Of a stretch of 64,000 nucleotides of DNA, positions 36,698 to 44,891 are shown piece by piece. The DNA is taken from contig NZ_BONW01000039.1 of NCBI RefSeq assembly GCF_016862915.1, forward strand, positions 248,001 to 312,000, in the 5' to 3' direction. The notes under the pieces are model-generated. The model saw only the letters and a list, made by a program, of their open reading frames with translations, did no database searches and was not told the origin of the DNA. Made by a program: the position numbers and the translations under genes. Within the stretch, counting starts at the first letter, position 1, and the number at the start of each line of letters is the position of its first letter. This DNA comes from Plantactinospora endophytica. Lineage in GTDB: Bacteria; Actinomycetota; Actinomycetes; Mycobacteriales; Micromonosporaceae.

Positions 36698-37333
36698 TCA
36701 GTGGTCTCGCCGATCCATCGGCCGGGCCGGTACCCCGACCACGACGGCACCGTCCGGCACGTCCCGGACCACGGCCGCGCCGGCCCCGACCATCGCGCCG
36801 GCCCCGACGGTGATCCCGTCGATCACCGTGGCGCCGGCCCCGACCGTCGCGCCCGCCCCGATCCGGGTCGACCCGGCCACGGTGCAGCCGGGCAGCAGCG
36901 TGACGTGGTCGGCGAGGACGGCGTCGTGCCCGACGCTGACGTTCGTGCCCACGTGCACGTGCCGGCCGGTGGCGATGTCGGCGGTGAGTACGGCGCCCGG
37001 CCAGAGCACGGTCCCGGGGCCGAGTTCCACGGCCGGGCCGACCACCGCCGCCGGGTGCACCAGCCGGGCCGGTGTCCGCCGGTACGGGTCGAGTTGCCGG
37101 TCGAGCCGGGCCCGGACCGCGCCCGAGCCGACGCCGAGCACGTACCGGACGCCGTCGTCGGCGTCCCGCAGCCAGTCGTCCGGGCCGAGCCAGTCCACCG
37201 GCAGCCGGGCGAGGTCCGCCTCGCGGCGCGGGCCGAGGCAGCCCAGCAGCTTGTAGCCGCCGGCCGCCTCGGCGACGGCGAGGATCTCGCGGGCGTGCCC
37301 GGAGGTGCCCAGCACGACCAGGCCGGCACTCAT
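36698..37333 (-). CDS. NeuD/PglD-type sugar O/N-acyltransferase (left-handed beta-helix)
   Basis: 211 aa. An N-terminal nucleotide-sugar-binding Rossmann half ([20 protein letters not shown]) is followed by hexapeptide repeats from ~residue 95 ([40 protein letters not shown]) ending [16 protein letters not shown]. This is the PglD/NeuD/PerB layout, acetyl-CoA-dependent N-acylation of a 4-aminosugar. The His in [10 protein letters not shown] is the catalytic base position. Placed between gmd and a glycosyltransferase, it is the likely PerB-type enzyme for GDP-N-acetyl-perosamine. A second paralogue at 38562 could do the bacillosamine step; the assignment between them is inference. Confidence 0.85.
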   Translation of the reverse strand: MSAGLVVLGTSGHAREILAVAEAAGGYKLLGCLGPRREADLARLPVDWLGPDDWLRDADDGVRYVLGVGSGAVRARLDRQLDPYRRTPARLVHPAAVVGPAVELGPGTVLWPGAVLTADIATGRHVHVGTNVSVGHDAVLADHVTLLPGCTVAGSTRIGAGATVGAGATVIDGITVGAGAMVGAGAAVVRDVPDGAVVVGVPARPMDRRDH

Positions 37334-38565
37334 CCGCCACTCCCACGACCCGCGTCCGCGCCACGTCCGCGACCTGTGTCCGGACCGGTCCCGCGATGCG
37401 CGTCCGCGCCGATTCCGCGACCCGCGTCCGGGCCGGTCCGGCGATCCGCGTCCGCGCCGGTCCCGCGACCCGCGTCGGGGCCGAGGAGCCAGTCGAAGTA
37501 GCCGGACCGGTCGAACGGGCCGGGATCGGGGACGATCGGCTCCCGGATCCGGCTCACCGCCGCCGCCAGGCTCTCCGGATCCTCCGGGTCGTACCCCAGC
37601 AGCGCCCGGCCGGCGATCTCCCGGGCCTGCGGGGTGTCCGGCGCGATGATCGGGATTCCGCTGGCCCGGGCCTCCGCCAGCGGATAGCCGAACGACTCCA
37701 GCGAGGACGGGTAGTAGACGGCGGTGGCCCGGCGCCAGAACGAGAGGAGTTGGTCGTGCGGTACCACGCCGATGGCCCGGAGCGCCGGATGGGCGGTGAC
37801 GTCCGGCGGCAGGTCGCCGGGGCGGGCGGTGACCCGGACCTCGATCCCGCCGGCCGCCGCCCCGCCGCCCCGTCCGACCGTGTCGAGCAGCATCCGCAGT
37901 TGCGGCACCAGGTTCTTGTAGCCGGCCACCACCACCGGGACGAGCAGGCAACCGCGCTGGTCCGGGGCCCACGCGTCGACCGGGGTGACCGGATGCGGGC
38001 GTACCACGATCCGGTCGCGTACCGACGGGACGTGTCGGGCGACCCGGTCGGCCATCGCGGTGCACGGGACGACGGCGAGGTCGGCCCGGCGCAGCAGCAG
38101 CCGGATCAGCGGAATCTGCGCCCGGAACGACCGGGGGAGTGTGCCGAGCAGGTGCTCCTCGTCCGGGTACAGGAAATGCAGGGCGTTGCGGAGCAGGACC
38201 CGGCGCTCGCGGCCGGCGTACCCGAAGGAGACGTTGTTCGGCGCGACCAGCAGCCGGGCGCCGCGCACCAGCCGCTCCCGGCGCAGCAGCCAACCGGGGG
38301 TGATCCGCTGGTCCCGGCCGATCACCCGGGGGTGCACCGGCACGCCGGCCAGGTATGCGTCCAGTTCGCCCCGCCACCGGGCGGCTCCGCCCCGGTCCCC
38401 GCCGGCCGCGTCCAGCACCACGTCGCCGAGGTCTTCCGGGGATGCCGGGCGTGGCGGCGGCTGTTCGGCCGGACGGCTGCCCGTGCCGTCCCGGCCGGTC
38501 GGGGAGATCGGGGCGCCCGTGCCGTCCCGGTTGCCGGGGGCGGCGCTGCCGGTGGTCGCGGTCAC
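37330..38565 (-). CDS. GT4-family glycosyltransferase with repetitive C-terminal tail
   Basis: 411 aa from GTG 38565 (GTGA overlap). GT-B fold: LLVAPNNVSFGYAGRERRVL, PLIRLLLRRADLAVVPCTAM, GVVPHDQLLSFWRRATAVYY and SLESFGYPLAEARASGIPII, the donor-binding E-x7-E segment. The enzyme domain appears complete by residue ~360 (YFDWLLG). The last ~48 residues are six degenerate octapeptides (GxDAxRGT/GADA type, Asp/Gly/Arg-rich) encoded by a 24-base minisatellite. The tail is probably dispensable and may vary in length between strains. Donor and acceptor sugars are unknown. Confidence 0.85.
   Translation of the reverse strand: MTATTGSAAPGNRDGTGAPISPTGRDGTGSRPAEQPPPRPASPEDLGDVVLDAAGGDRGGAARWRGELDAYLAGVPVHPRVIGRDQRITPGWLLRRERLVRGARLLVAPNNVSFGYAGRERRVLLRNALHFLYPDEEHLLGTLPRSFRAQIPLIRLLLRRADLAVVPCTAMADRVARHVPSVRDRIVVRPHPVTPVDAWAPDQRGCLLVPVVVAGYKNLVPQLRMLLDTVGRGGGAAAGGIEVRVTARPGDLPPDVTAHPALRAIGVVPHDQLLSFWRRATAVYYPSSLESFGYPLAEARASGIPIIAPDTPQAREIAGRALLGYDPEDPESLAAAVSRIREPIVPDPGPFDRSGYFDWLLGPDAGRGTGADADRRTGPDAGRGIGADAHRGTGPDTGRGRGADAGRGSGG
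37348..37491. repeat. 24-bp minisatellite inside a glycosyltransferase gene
   Basis: Six units of 24 bases starting at 37348, 37372, 37396, 37420, 37444 and 37468, core (A)CCCGCGTCCGCGCC on the plus strand. From the second unit on, units 3 and 5 (AT-start) alternate with the others, giving a 48-base higher-order period. In frame, it encodes the octapeptide tail of the gene ending at 37330. Confidence 0.85.
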
Positions 38566-39206
38566 CGCGCCGGCACCCCCTTGACCACCGCGCCGGCCGG
38601 CACGTCCCGGACCACGCAGGCGCCCGCGCCGACGGTCGCGTCCCGGCCCACCCGCAACCCCTGGAGTACGGCCGCGGTCGTCCCGACCAGCACCCCGGTC
38701 TCCAGTACGCAGGCGCCGGAGATCGCCGCCAGCGGGTTCACCGACACGCAGTCGGCGAGCACACTGTCGTGGCCGACGGTGCAGTTCTGGTTGAGGTGCA
38801 CGTGCCGGCCGAGCCGTACGTTGGTGGTGACCCGGGCACCGGCGAAGACCACCAGCCCGTCCCCGGCCACGGTGTCCGGGCCGACGGTCGCGTCCGGATG
38901 CACCAGCACCGGAGCCGGCAGCCCGTACGCGTCGACCCGGGCGGCGACCGCGCGGCGTACCCGGGGGTCGCCGATGCCGAGCGCCACCGCCGTGCCGGGC
39001 GGCGCCTGCCGCAGCTCCTCGACCGGGCCGAGGTACGGCAGGTCGAGCGCGTGCACCAGTTTGAGGTTCGGCTCGGCGGGAGCGTCGTCCACGAAGCCGA
39101 GTACCCGGAACCCCGGGCCGTGGCCGGCGGCGGTGATGGCCCGGACGATGCCGAGCACCTCCCGCCCGTGCCCGCCGCAGCCGACGACGACCAGATCGGT
39201 GGTCAC
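38562..39206 (-). CDS. pglD: PglD/NeuD-type aminosugar acetyltransferase
   Basis: 214 aa from GTG 39206 (GTGA overlap, GGGGAG upstream). DLVVVGCGGHGREVLGIVRA is the PglD/NeuD N-terminal nucleotide-sugar-binding loop; a hexapeptide beta-helix follows (GPDTVAGDGLVVFAGARVTT) with NCTVGHDSVLADCVSVNP carrying the catalytic His, ending RDVPAGAVVKGVPAR. PglD acetylates UDP-4-amino-4,6-dideoxy-GlcNAc to UDP-diacetyl-bacillosamine. Immediate neighbours are a PglC-like phosphosugar transferase and a PglE-like aminotransferase, all translationally coupled in the order pglE-pglC-pglD, which supports this role. Confidence 0.85.
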   Translation of the reverse strand: MTTDLVVVGCGGHGREVLGIVRAITAAGHGPGFRVLGFVDDAPAEPNLKLVHALDLPYLGPVEELRQAPPGTAVALGIGDPRVRRAVAARVDAYGLPAPVLVHPDATVGPDTVAGDGLVVFAGARVTTNVRLGRHVHLNQNCTVGHDSVLADCVSVNPLAAISGACVLETGVLVGTTAAVLQGLRVGRDATVGAGACVVRDVPAGAVVKGVPAR

Positions 39207-39955
39207 GAGTCCGCTCCCCGGCCCGGCCCCGGCTCGGCGCCGACCAGTCGACTGCCGGTGCCGGCGAACTCCGGCATGGTCGGGCTGCCCGGTGCGCTGA
39301 TCCCCTGCCGGCGCAGCACCCGGAGCACGGTCGCCAGCAGGATCCGCAGGTCGAGTGCGAGGCACCGGTCCTCGACGTACCGGACGTCGTGCCGGAACTT
39401 CTCCTCCCAGCTCAGCTCGTTGCGACCGCGTACCTGTGCCAGACCGGTGATGCCGGGCCGCACCTCGTGCCGGCGGGCCTGCTCCGGGGTGTACCGGTCG
39501 AGATAGCTCACCAGCAGCGGGCGCGGCCCGACCAGGCTCATCTCGCCGCGCAGTACGTTCCACAGCGTCGGCAACTCGTCCAGGCTGGTGGCCCGCAGCC
39601 AGCCGCCGAACCGGGTCAGCCGGTCGGCGTCGCTGGTCCGGCCCGGTGCGGCCGGCCGCATGGTGCGGAACTTGCGCAGCTCGAAGAGCTGGCCGTGCCG
39701 GCCGGGCCGGGTCTGCCGGAACAGCACCGGCCGGCCCAGCGCCACGGCCACCGCGCCGGCACAGCCGAGCAGCACGGGGGAGAGCAGCACCAGCAGTGCC
39801 GCCGCGACCAGCAGGTCCAGTACGCGTTTGAGCCGGTCGTACCGCCGGTGCCGCCCGCCGCCGGTCGGCGGTGCCGCTGCGACGTGCACGGCCGTTTCGA
39901 GGTGTTCGGCCGGCCCGACGTGCTCGGTCGCTTCGAGGTACTCGCGGGGGGTCAC
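39203..39955 (-). CDS. pglC: PglC-like polyprenyl-phosphate phosphosugar transferase (glycan initiation)
   Basis: 250 aa from GTG 39955 (GTGA overlap). A ~35-residue leader, then YDRLKRVLDLLVAAALLVLL as the single re-entrant membrane helix. Small monotopic PGT domain: RPVLFRQTRPGRHGQLFELR, KFRTMRP, RATSLDELPTLWNVLRGEMS (the catalytic Asp-Glu pair), LVGPRPLL and EVRPGITGLAQVRGRNELSW. The last stretch, with VLRVLRRQGISAPGSPTM, matches the tail of Campylobacter PglC closely. It would transfer phospho-diNAcBac (or a related sugar phosphate) from UDP to undecaprenyl phosphate, starting the repeat unit. The donor is inferred from pglD, pglE and pglF. Confidence 0.9.
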   Translation of the reverse strand: MTPREYLEATEHVGPAEHLETAVHVAAAPPTGGGRHRRYDRLKRVLDLLVAAALLVLLSPVLLGCAGAVAVALGRPVLFRQTRPGRHGQLFELRKFRTMRPAAPGRTSDADRLTRFGGWLRATSLDELPTLWNVLRGEMSLVGPRPLLVSYLDRYTPEQARRHEVRPGITGLAQVRGRNELSWEEKFRHDVRYVEDRCLALDLRILLATVLRVLRRQGISAPGSPTMPEFAGTGSRLVGAEPGPGRGADS

Positions 39956-41142
39956 GCTCGGGCCGCCAGGAAGCTCGCGACGGCGTCCAGCACCCGGCCG
40001 GCCTGTGCCTCGGTCAGTCCGGAGCCGCTGGGCAGGGTCAGGCCGTCGGCGAAGAGCCGTTCGGCCGCGCCGGTGATCGCGCCCGGCGTACCGGCGAAGG
40101 CGGGTTGCAGGTGCATCGGCTTCCACACCGGACGGGTTTCGATCCGCGCCGTACCCAGGTGTGCGGCGAGGTCGGCGGCCTGCCAGCCGGCGGTCGCCGG
40201 GTCGACGACGATCGTGGTCAGCCAGCAGTTGGCGCCCGGATCGCTCTCGGCGAGCAGTCGCACTCCGGGGGCGGTGGCGAAGAGTTTCGCGTACCGCTCC
40301 CGCAGCTCGCGGCGGCGGGCCAGCATCCGGTCCAGCCGGCGGAGTTGGGCCCGGCCGACGGCCGCCAGCAGGTTGCTGAGCCGGTAGTTGTAGCCGACCT
40401 CGGTGTGCTCGTAGTGCGGCACCGGCTGCCGCGCCTGGGTGGACAGGTAGCGGCACCGGTCGGCGAGGTCGCCGTCGTCGGTGACCAGCATCCCGCCGCC
40501 GGAGGTGGTAATGATCTTGTTTCCGTTGAACGAGAAGACGCCGGCCCGGCCGAACGAGCCGGCCGGCCGGCCGTCGTGGGTCGCCCCGAGCGCCTCGGCG
40601 GCGTCCTCCAGCACCGGCACCCCGGCGCCCGCGCAGACCGGCGCCAGCCGGGTGTAGTCGACGCAGGCGCCGAACATGTCCACCGGAACCACCGCCGCGA
40701 CGTCGCGGCCGGCGGCGCGCAACTCGTCCAGCAGCGCGGCCAGCAGCGGCACGTCGACGTTCCCGGTGCCCGGCTCACAGTCGACGAAGACCGGCTCGGC
40801 CCCGGTGTAGACGACCGCGTTCACCGTGGCCACGAAGGTCAGCGTGGGTACCACCACCGTCCGGCCGGGACCGGCGCCCAGGCCGAGCAGCCCGAGGTGC
40901 AGCGCGGCGGTCCCCGAACTCAGCGCCACCGCGTGCGCGGTGCCGGCCCGGGTGGCGACCTCGCGTTCGAAGGCGTCGACCTCCGGCCCGAGCGGCGCGA
41001 CCCAGCCCGAGCGCAGGGCCCGGATCAGGTACGACTCCTCCAGCGGCCCGACGTCCGGCGGGGAGAGCAGCACGGGCTCCGGGCGGGACGGCGCGGACGG
41101 GTTCGCGGATCCCGGCGACGGCACGCGTTCAGAAAGATCCAC
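39952..41142 (-). CDS. pglE: PglE-like UDP-4-keto-sugar aminotransferase
   Basis: 396 aa from GTG 41142, preceded by GGAGG; an ATG at 41172 has no ribosome-binding site. LLSPPDVGPLEESYLIRALR then SGWVAPLGPEVDAFEREVA is the PglE-type N-terminus (WIAPLGPxVDxFE). The PLP site has SSGTAALHLGLLGLG, PVLEDAAEALGA and the Lys in VFSFNGNKIITTSGGGML. It aminates UDP-2-acetamido-2,6-dideoxy-4-hexulose at C4 using glutamate. First gene of the leftward glycan operon, coupled to pglC. Confidence 0.87.
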   Translation of the reverse strand: MDLSERVPSPGSANPSAPSRPEPVLLSPPDVGPLEESYLIRALRSGWVAPLGPEVDAFEREVATRAGTAHAVALSSGTAALHLGLLGLGAGPGRTVVVPTLTFVATVNAVVYTGAEPVFVDCEPGTGNVDVPLLAALLDELRAAGRDVAAVVPVDMFGACVDYTRLAPVCAGAGVPVLEDAAEALGATHDGRPAGSFGRAGVFSFNGNKIITTSGGGMLVTDDGDLADRCRYLSTQARQPVPHYEHTEVGYNYRLSNLLAAVGRAQLRRLDRMLARRRELRERYAKLFATAPGVRLLAESDPGANCWLTTIVVDPATAGWQAADLAAHLGTARIETRPVWKPMHLQPAFAGTPGAITGAAERLFADGLTLPSGSGLTEAQAGRVLDAVASFLAARA

Positions 41143-41418
41143 AGGTGGGGGCCTCCAGAGCCGGAACAGCAAGCTGACCGGAAGTGTTCTATCAGACTGA
41201 TAGGACAGAAGTGCCCATCAACTGATATATGAATAAAAATTCAGCGATAGCGTAACCAGAGAACCCTTGTACTTCATGCGTGACTTGCCGGCCATCCTGT
41301 CGTTGACGCAGGTGGCACACCAGACAGAACGGTCCGGACCGGCGGAAGGGCACGGTCGACCAGCGGATCTCGGCGAGGCGCCGGGCCGGCCGAGCCGCAT
41401 GCGCGAACGGGAGTACGA
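41143..41418. promoter_or_regulatory. Divergent regulatory region between pglE and capE operons
   Basis: 276 bases separating the two glycan operons. The 41180-41265 part is AT-rich and contains a perfect palindrome CTATCAG-A-CTGATAG at 41189-41203, with a further CTGATA at 41222-41227 and TCAGCGATAG at 41241-41250. These repeated half-sites suggest a dimeric regulator controlling one or both operons. A TTGACG at 41303-41308 may be a -35 for capE. Confidence 0.5.
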
Positions 41419-42459
41419 GTGTCTTCTCTGCCTGCTGGCCGCCGGGTACTCATCACCGGCGGCACGGGTTCCTTCGGCCAGACGATGGTGCGCCGGCTGC
41501 TCGACCAGGACGTCGGCGAGGTGCGGGTACTCAGCCGTGACGAGGCCAAACAGGACCTGATGCGGCACCGGCTCGGCGACGACCGGGTCCGCTACCACGT
41601 CGGCGACGTGCGGGACTTCGACAGCATGTTGCGGGCCACCCGGGGCGTCGACTTCGTCTTCCACGCCGCCGCCCTCAAACAGGTGCCGTCCTGCGAGTTC
41701 TTCCCGCTGGAGGCGGTCCGCACCAACGTGCTGGGCAGCGCCAACGTCGTCGAGACGGCCGAACGCAACGGCGTGGCCTCGGTGGTGGTGCTCAGCACCG
41801 ACAAGGCGGTCTACCCGGTCAACGCGATGGGCATGAGCAAGGCGTTGATGGAGAAGGTCGTCCAGTCGCACGCCCGGCACAACCCGGGCAGCCGGACCAC
41901 GGTCTCCTGCGTCCGCTACGGCAACGTGATGTACTCCCGGGGCTCGGTCATCCCGCTCTTCGTCGAGCAGATCAGGGCCGGCCGGGCGCCGACGGTGACC
42001 AACCCGGTGATGACCCGGTTCCTGATGTCGCTTGCCGAGTCGGTCGAGCTGGTCGAGCACGCGTTCGTGCACGCCCGGGCCGGGGACGTCTTCGTGCGCA
42101 AGGCCAGCGCCTGCACCATCGGCGACCTGGCGATCGCGCTCTGCCAGCTCTTCGACGTACCGGCCAAACTCGACCTGATCGGGGTCCGGCACGGCGAGAA
42201 GCTGGACGAGACGCTGGCCACCCGGGAGGAGGTGGCCCAGGCCGAGGACTTCGGCGAGTTCTTCCGGGTACCGCTCGACGCCCGTGACCTGAACTACGCG
42301 CTCTACGTCTCCGAGGGCGACCCGACCGGCGCCGACGGCCAGGACTTCAACTCGGCCAACGCGCCCCGGCTAGGCGTACCCGAGATCGTGGAGATGTTGC
42401 GGGAGCTGCCGGAGATCCGGGCCGAGTTGGCCGCCCGAGACCTGGTGACGGCACCGTGA
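41419..42459 (+). CDS. capE: UDP-GlcNAc 4,6-dehydratase/5-epimerase for L-FucNAc
   Basis: 346 aa from GTG 41419, GGGAG upstream. RRVLITGGTGSFGQTMVRRL is the NADP loop; VLSRDEAKQDLMRHRL, DFVFHAAALKQVPSCEFFPL, STDKAVYPVNAMGMSKALME (catalytic Met-Lys region) and RYGNVMYSRGSVIPLF match CapE/FnlA/WbjB almost segment for segment. It converts UDP-GlcNAc to the 4-keto-L-talo/galacto precursors of UDP-N-acetyl-L-fucosamine. The next genes are capF, a WbuB-like transferase and capG, so the pathway is complete. Overlaps capF by GTGA. Confidence 0.93.
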   Translation: MSSLPAGRRVLITGGTGSFGQTMVRRLLDQDVGEVRVLSRDEAKQDLMRHRLGDDRVRYHVGDVRDFDSMLRATRGVDFVFHAAALKQVPSCEFFPLEAVRTNVLGSANVVETAERNGVASVVVLSTDKAVYPVNAMGMSKALMEKVVQSHARHNPGSRTTVSCVRYGNVMYSRGSVIPLFVEQIRAGRAPTVTNPVMTRFLMSLAESVELVEHAFVHARAGDVFVRKASACTIGDLAIALCQLFDVPAKLDLIGVRHGEKLDETLATREEVAQAEDFGEFFRVPLDARDLNYALYVSEGDPTGADGQDFNSANAPRLGVPEIVEMLRELPEIRAELAARDLVTAP

Positions 42460-43604
42460 GACTGGTCCTGACCGGTGCCGACGGATTCCTCGGCTGGCAC
42501 GTACGGGTGCTGGCCCGGGCTCTCGGCTGGCCCGACCCGGCCGGGCTGACCCGGGCCGACCTGGCCGATCCGGTCCGCGTCGCGGCCGTCGTCGGCGGGG
42601 CCGACCGGCTGCTGCACCTGGCCGGCGTCAACCGGGGCGACCCGGCCGACGTGGCGGCCGGCAACGTCGAGGTCGCCGCCGCACTGGCTCGGGGACTCCG
42701 ACAGTGCCCGGTCCCGCCCGCGACGGTCGTCTTCGCCAACTCTACCCAGGCCGGCAACGGCACCCCGTACGGGGACTCGAAGCGGGCCGCCGCCGCCACC
42801 CTGGCCGGCGCGGTGCACGGCCGGTGCCGTTTCGAGGACGTACTCCTGCCGAACCTGTACGGCGAGCACGGCCGCCCGCACTACAACTCGGTGGTCGCCA
42901 CCTTCTGCCGCCAGTTGGCCGACGGCGACCCACCCGGGGTACGCGACGACCGCGAACTGACCCTGGTGCACGCGCTCGACGCCGCCGCCGGGCTGCTCGG
43001 CCTCCCCGCCGATCCGGGTGCACCGTGGGACGCCGCGATGCCGGCACTGCAGATCGGGGTGCACGCCCTGGCCGACCGGCTGACCGGGTTCGCCCGCACC
43101 TACCGCGACGGGGAGTTTCCGGCGCTGGCCGACCGGCACGACGTACGGCTGTTCAACACGTACCGGTCGCACCGCTTCCCGGCCGACCAGCCCCGTCCGC
43201 TGGTCCGGCACGCCGACCGGCGGGGCGCACTGGTCGAGGTGGTCAAGGCGCACGGCGGTGCCGGCCAGACGTTCGCCTCGACCAGCGCGCCGGGCGTCAC
43301 CCGGGGCGAGCACTTCCACCTGGCCAAGATCGAGCGGTTCGCGGTGCTGCGCGGCACCGCCGAGATCGCGTTGCGCCGGATCGGCCACCGCGAGGTGCTG
43401 CGGTTCCGGGTCGACGGCGACGAGCCGGTGGTGGTCGACATGCCGACGATGTGGGCGCACCGGATCACCAACCTCGGCGACGGCGAGCTGCTCACCCTCT
43501 TCTGGGCGAACGAACTCTTCGACCCGGACCGCCCGGACACCTATCCGGAGCCGGTCGGGGAGCCGGCCGTCGAGCCTGCGGCGTCGGCGGCGGTGGCCGG
43601 GTGA
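42456..43604 (+). CDS. capF: CapF bifunctional SDR-cupin enzyme of UDP-L-FucNAc synthesis
   Basis: 382 aa. N-terminal SDR (RLVLTGADGFLGWHVRVLAR, LLHLAGVNRGDP, GNGTPYGDSKRAAAATLAGA with the Tyr-Lys pair) fused to a C-terminal cupin from ~residue 255 (ARRGALVEVVKAHGGAGQTF-like region, then GVTRGEHFHLAKIERFAVLR and MWAHRITNLGDGELLTLFWA with metal-binding His/Glu). This two-domain layout is specific to CapF/FnlB/WbjC, in which the cupin epimerises C3 and the SDR reduces C4 with NADPH. Both edges overlap neighbours as GTGA. Confidence 0.93.
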   Translation: MRLVLTGADGFLGWHVRVLARALGWPDPAGLTRADLADPVRVAAVVGGADRLLHLAGVNRGDPADVAAGNVEVAAALARGLRQCPVPPATVVFANSTQAGNGTPYGDSKRAAAATLAGAVHGRCRFEDVLLPNLYGEHGRPHYNSVVATFCRQLADGDPPGVRDDRELTLVHALDAAAGLLGLPADPGAPWDAAMPALQIGVHALADRLTGFARTYRDGEFPALADRHDVRLFNTYRSHRFPADQPRPLVRHADRRGALVEVVKAHGGAGQTFASTSAPGVTRGEHFHLAKIERFAVLRGTAEIALRRIGHREVLRFRVDGDEPVVVDMPTMWAHRITNLGDGELLTLFWANELFDPDRPDTYPEPVGEPAVEPAASAAVAG

Positions 43605-44857
43605 GGATCGGCCTGGTCACCCAGTGGTACCCGCCGGAGCCGGTCTTCGTCGCCGGCGAACTCGCCCGGGAGCTGGGCCAGCGCGGGCACCAGGTGCGGG
43701 TGCTGACCGGCTATCCGAACTATCCCGAGGGCCGGATCCATCCCGGTTACCGGCAGCGCTGGCGGTCGTCGGCCAGCGGCACCGACGCGGGCGTCCCGAA
43801 CGTCACCGTACGCCGGGTGCCGGTCTATCCGAGCCACGACGCCTCCGCGCTCGGCCGGATCGCCAACTTCCTCAGCTTCGCCGCGACCAGCGCGCTGGCC
43901 GCCCCCGGCTACCTCGCCGGCGTCGACGCCCTGTACGTCTACCACCCACCGGCGACCGCGTTCACGGCGGCGGCGGTGGCCCGGCTGGCCGGACGGGTTC
44001 CGATCGTGCTGCACGTCCAGGACATGTGGCCGGAGTCGGTCACCGCGTCCTCGATGACGCCGACCGGCGGCGTCGGACGGCTGATCGAGCGCACCCTGGC
44101 CGGCACGATGCGCCGGCTCTACCGCTCCGCCACCGCGATCGCGGTCATCTCGCCGTCCATGGCCGAGCTGGTCGTCGCGCGGGGCGCCGATCCGGGCAAG
44201 GTCCGGGTGGTGCTGAACTGGACCGACGAGGAGCTGTTCCGGCCAGTGCCGGCGACCGCGGCGGCCCGGGCCACACTCGGGCACCGGGGCCGCTGCACCG
44301 TCATGTTCGCCGGCAACATGGGTCCGTTCCAGCGGATCGAGACCGCGATCCGGGCGGCGCACCTGGCGGCGGACCGGGTCGACCTGGTCCTGGTCGGCTC
44401 GGGTACGGGAGCGGAGAGTGCCCGCCGGCTCGCCGCCGACCTGGGTGCCACCAACGTACGCTTCCTCGGCCGGCGCCGGCCGGAGGAGATGACCGACCTC
44501 TACGCGGCGGCCGACTACCAGCTCGTCTGCCTGCGGGACCTGCCCGGGCTGCGCGGCACCGTGCCGTCCAAGCTCCAGGCCGCACTCGCCTGCGGTGCTC
44601 CGGTGATCGTCTCCGCCGCCGGGGACGCGGCCCGGCTGGTGGAGTCGACCGGGGTGGGCCTGGTCTGCCCGCCCGAGGACCCGACCGCGCTGGCCGTCCG
44701 GTTCGCCGAGGCGGCGACGCTGTCTCCGGCGACCCGTACCGCGCTGGGCCGGCGGGCCCGGGAGGTCTACCAGGAGCGGATGTCGCTGCGGGTCGGCGCC
44801 GACCAGATCGAGGACCTGTTGACCAAGACCGCCGCCGGGCCGGGGACACCCGGATGA
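43601..44857 (+). CDS. wbuB: WbuB-like GT4 glycosyltransferase (candidate L-FucNAc transferase)
   Basis: 418 aa. RIGLVTQWYPPEPVFVAGEL, GHQVRVLTGYPNYPEGRIHP and YHPPATAFTAAAVARL are typical of WbuB/WcaI-type N-domains; VVLNWTDEELFRP, VMFAGNMGPFQRIETAIRAA and LRGTVPSKLQAALACGAPVI form the donor domain (the E of the usual E-x7-E is within the PSKLQAAL type used by this subfamily). In E. coli O26 and Staphylococcus cap5 loci such a gene accompanies the FucNAc trio and transfers L-FucNAc; the same is inferred here from its place between capF and capG. Confidence 0.87.
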   Translation: MRIGLVTQWYPPEPVFVAGELARELGQRGHQVRVLTGYPNYPEGRIHPGYRQRWRSSASGTDAGVPNVTVRRVPVYPSHDASALGRIANFLSFAATSALAAPGYLAGVDALYVYHPPATAFTAAAVARLAGRVPIVLHVQDMWPESVTASSMTPTGGVGRLIERTLAGTMRRLYRSATAIAVISPSMAELVVARGADPGKVRVVLNWTDEELFRPVPATAAARATLGHRGRCTVMFAGNMGPFQRIETAIRAAHLAADRVDLVLVGSGTGAESARRLAADLGATNVRFLGRRRPEEMTDLYAAADYQLVCLRDLPGLRGTVPSKLQAALACGAPVIVSAAGDAARLVESTGVGLVCPPEDPTALAVRFAEAATLSPATRTALGRRAREVYQERMSLRVGADQIEDLLTKTAAGPGTPG

Positions 44858-44891
44858 GGCGGTACGGCGGACGACGAGGAGTGCTGCCGCG

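Noticed and set aside
37348-37491. Origin or protein-binding iterons
   Set aside because: The repeats are in frame in a glycosyltransferase gene, extremely GC-rich and with no AT-rich unwinding region or replication gene.
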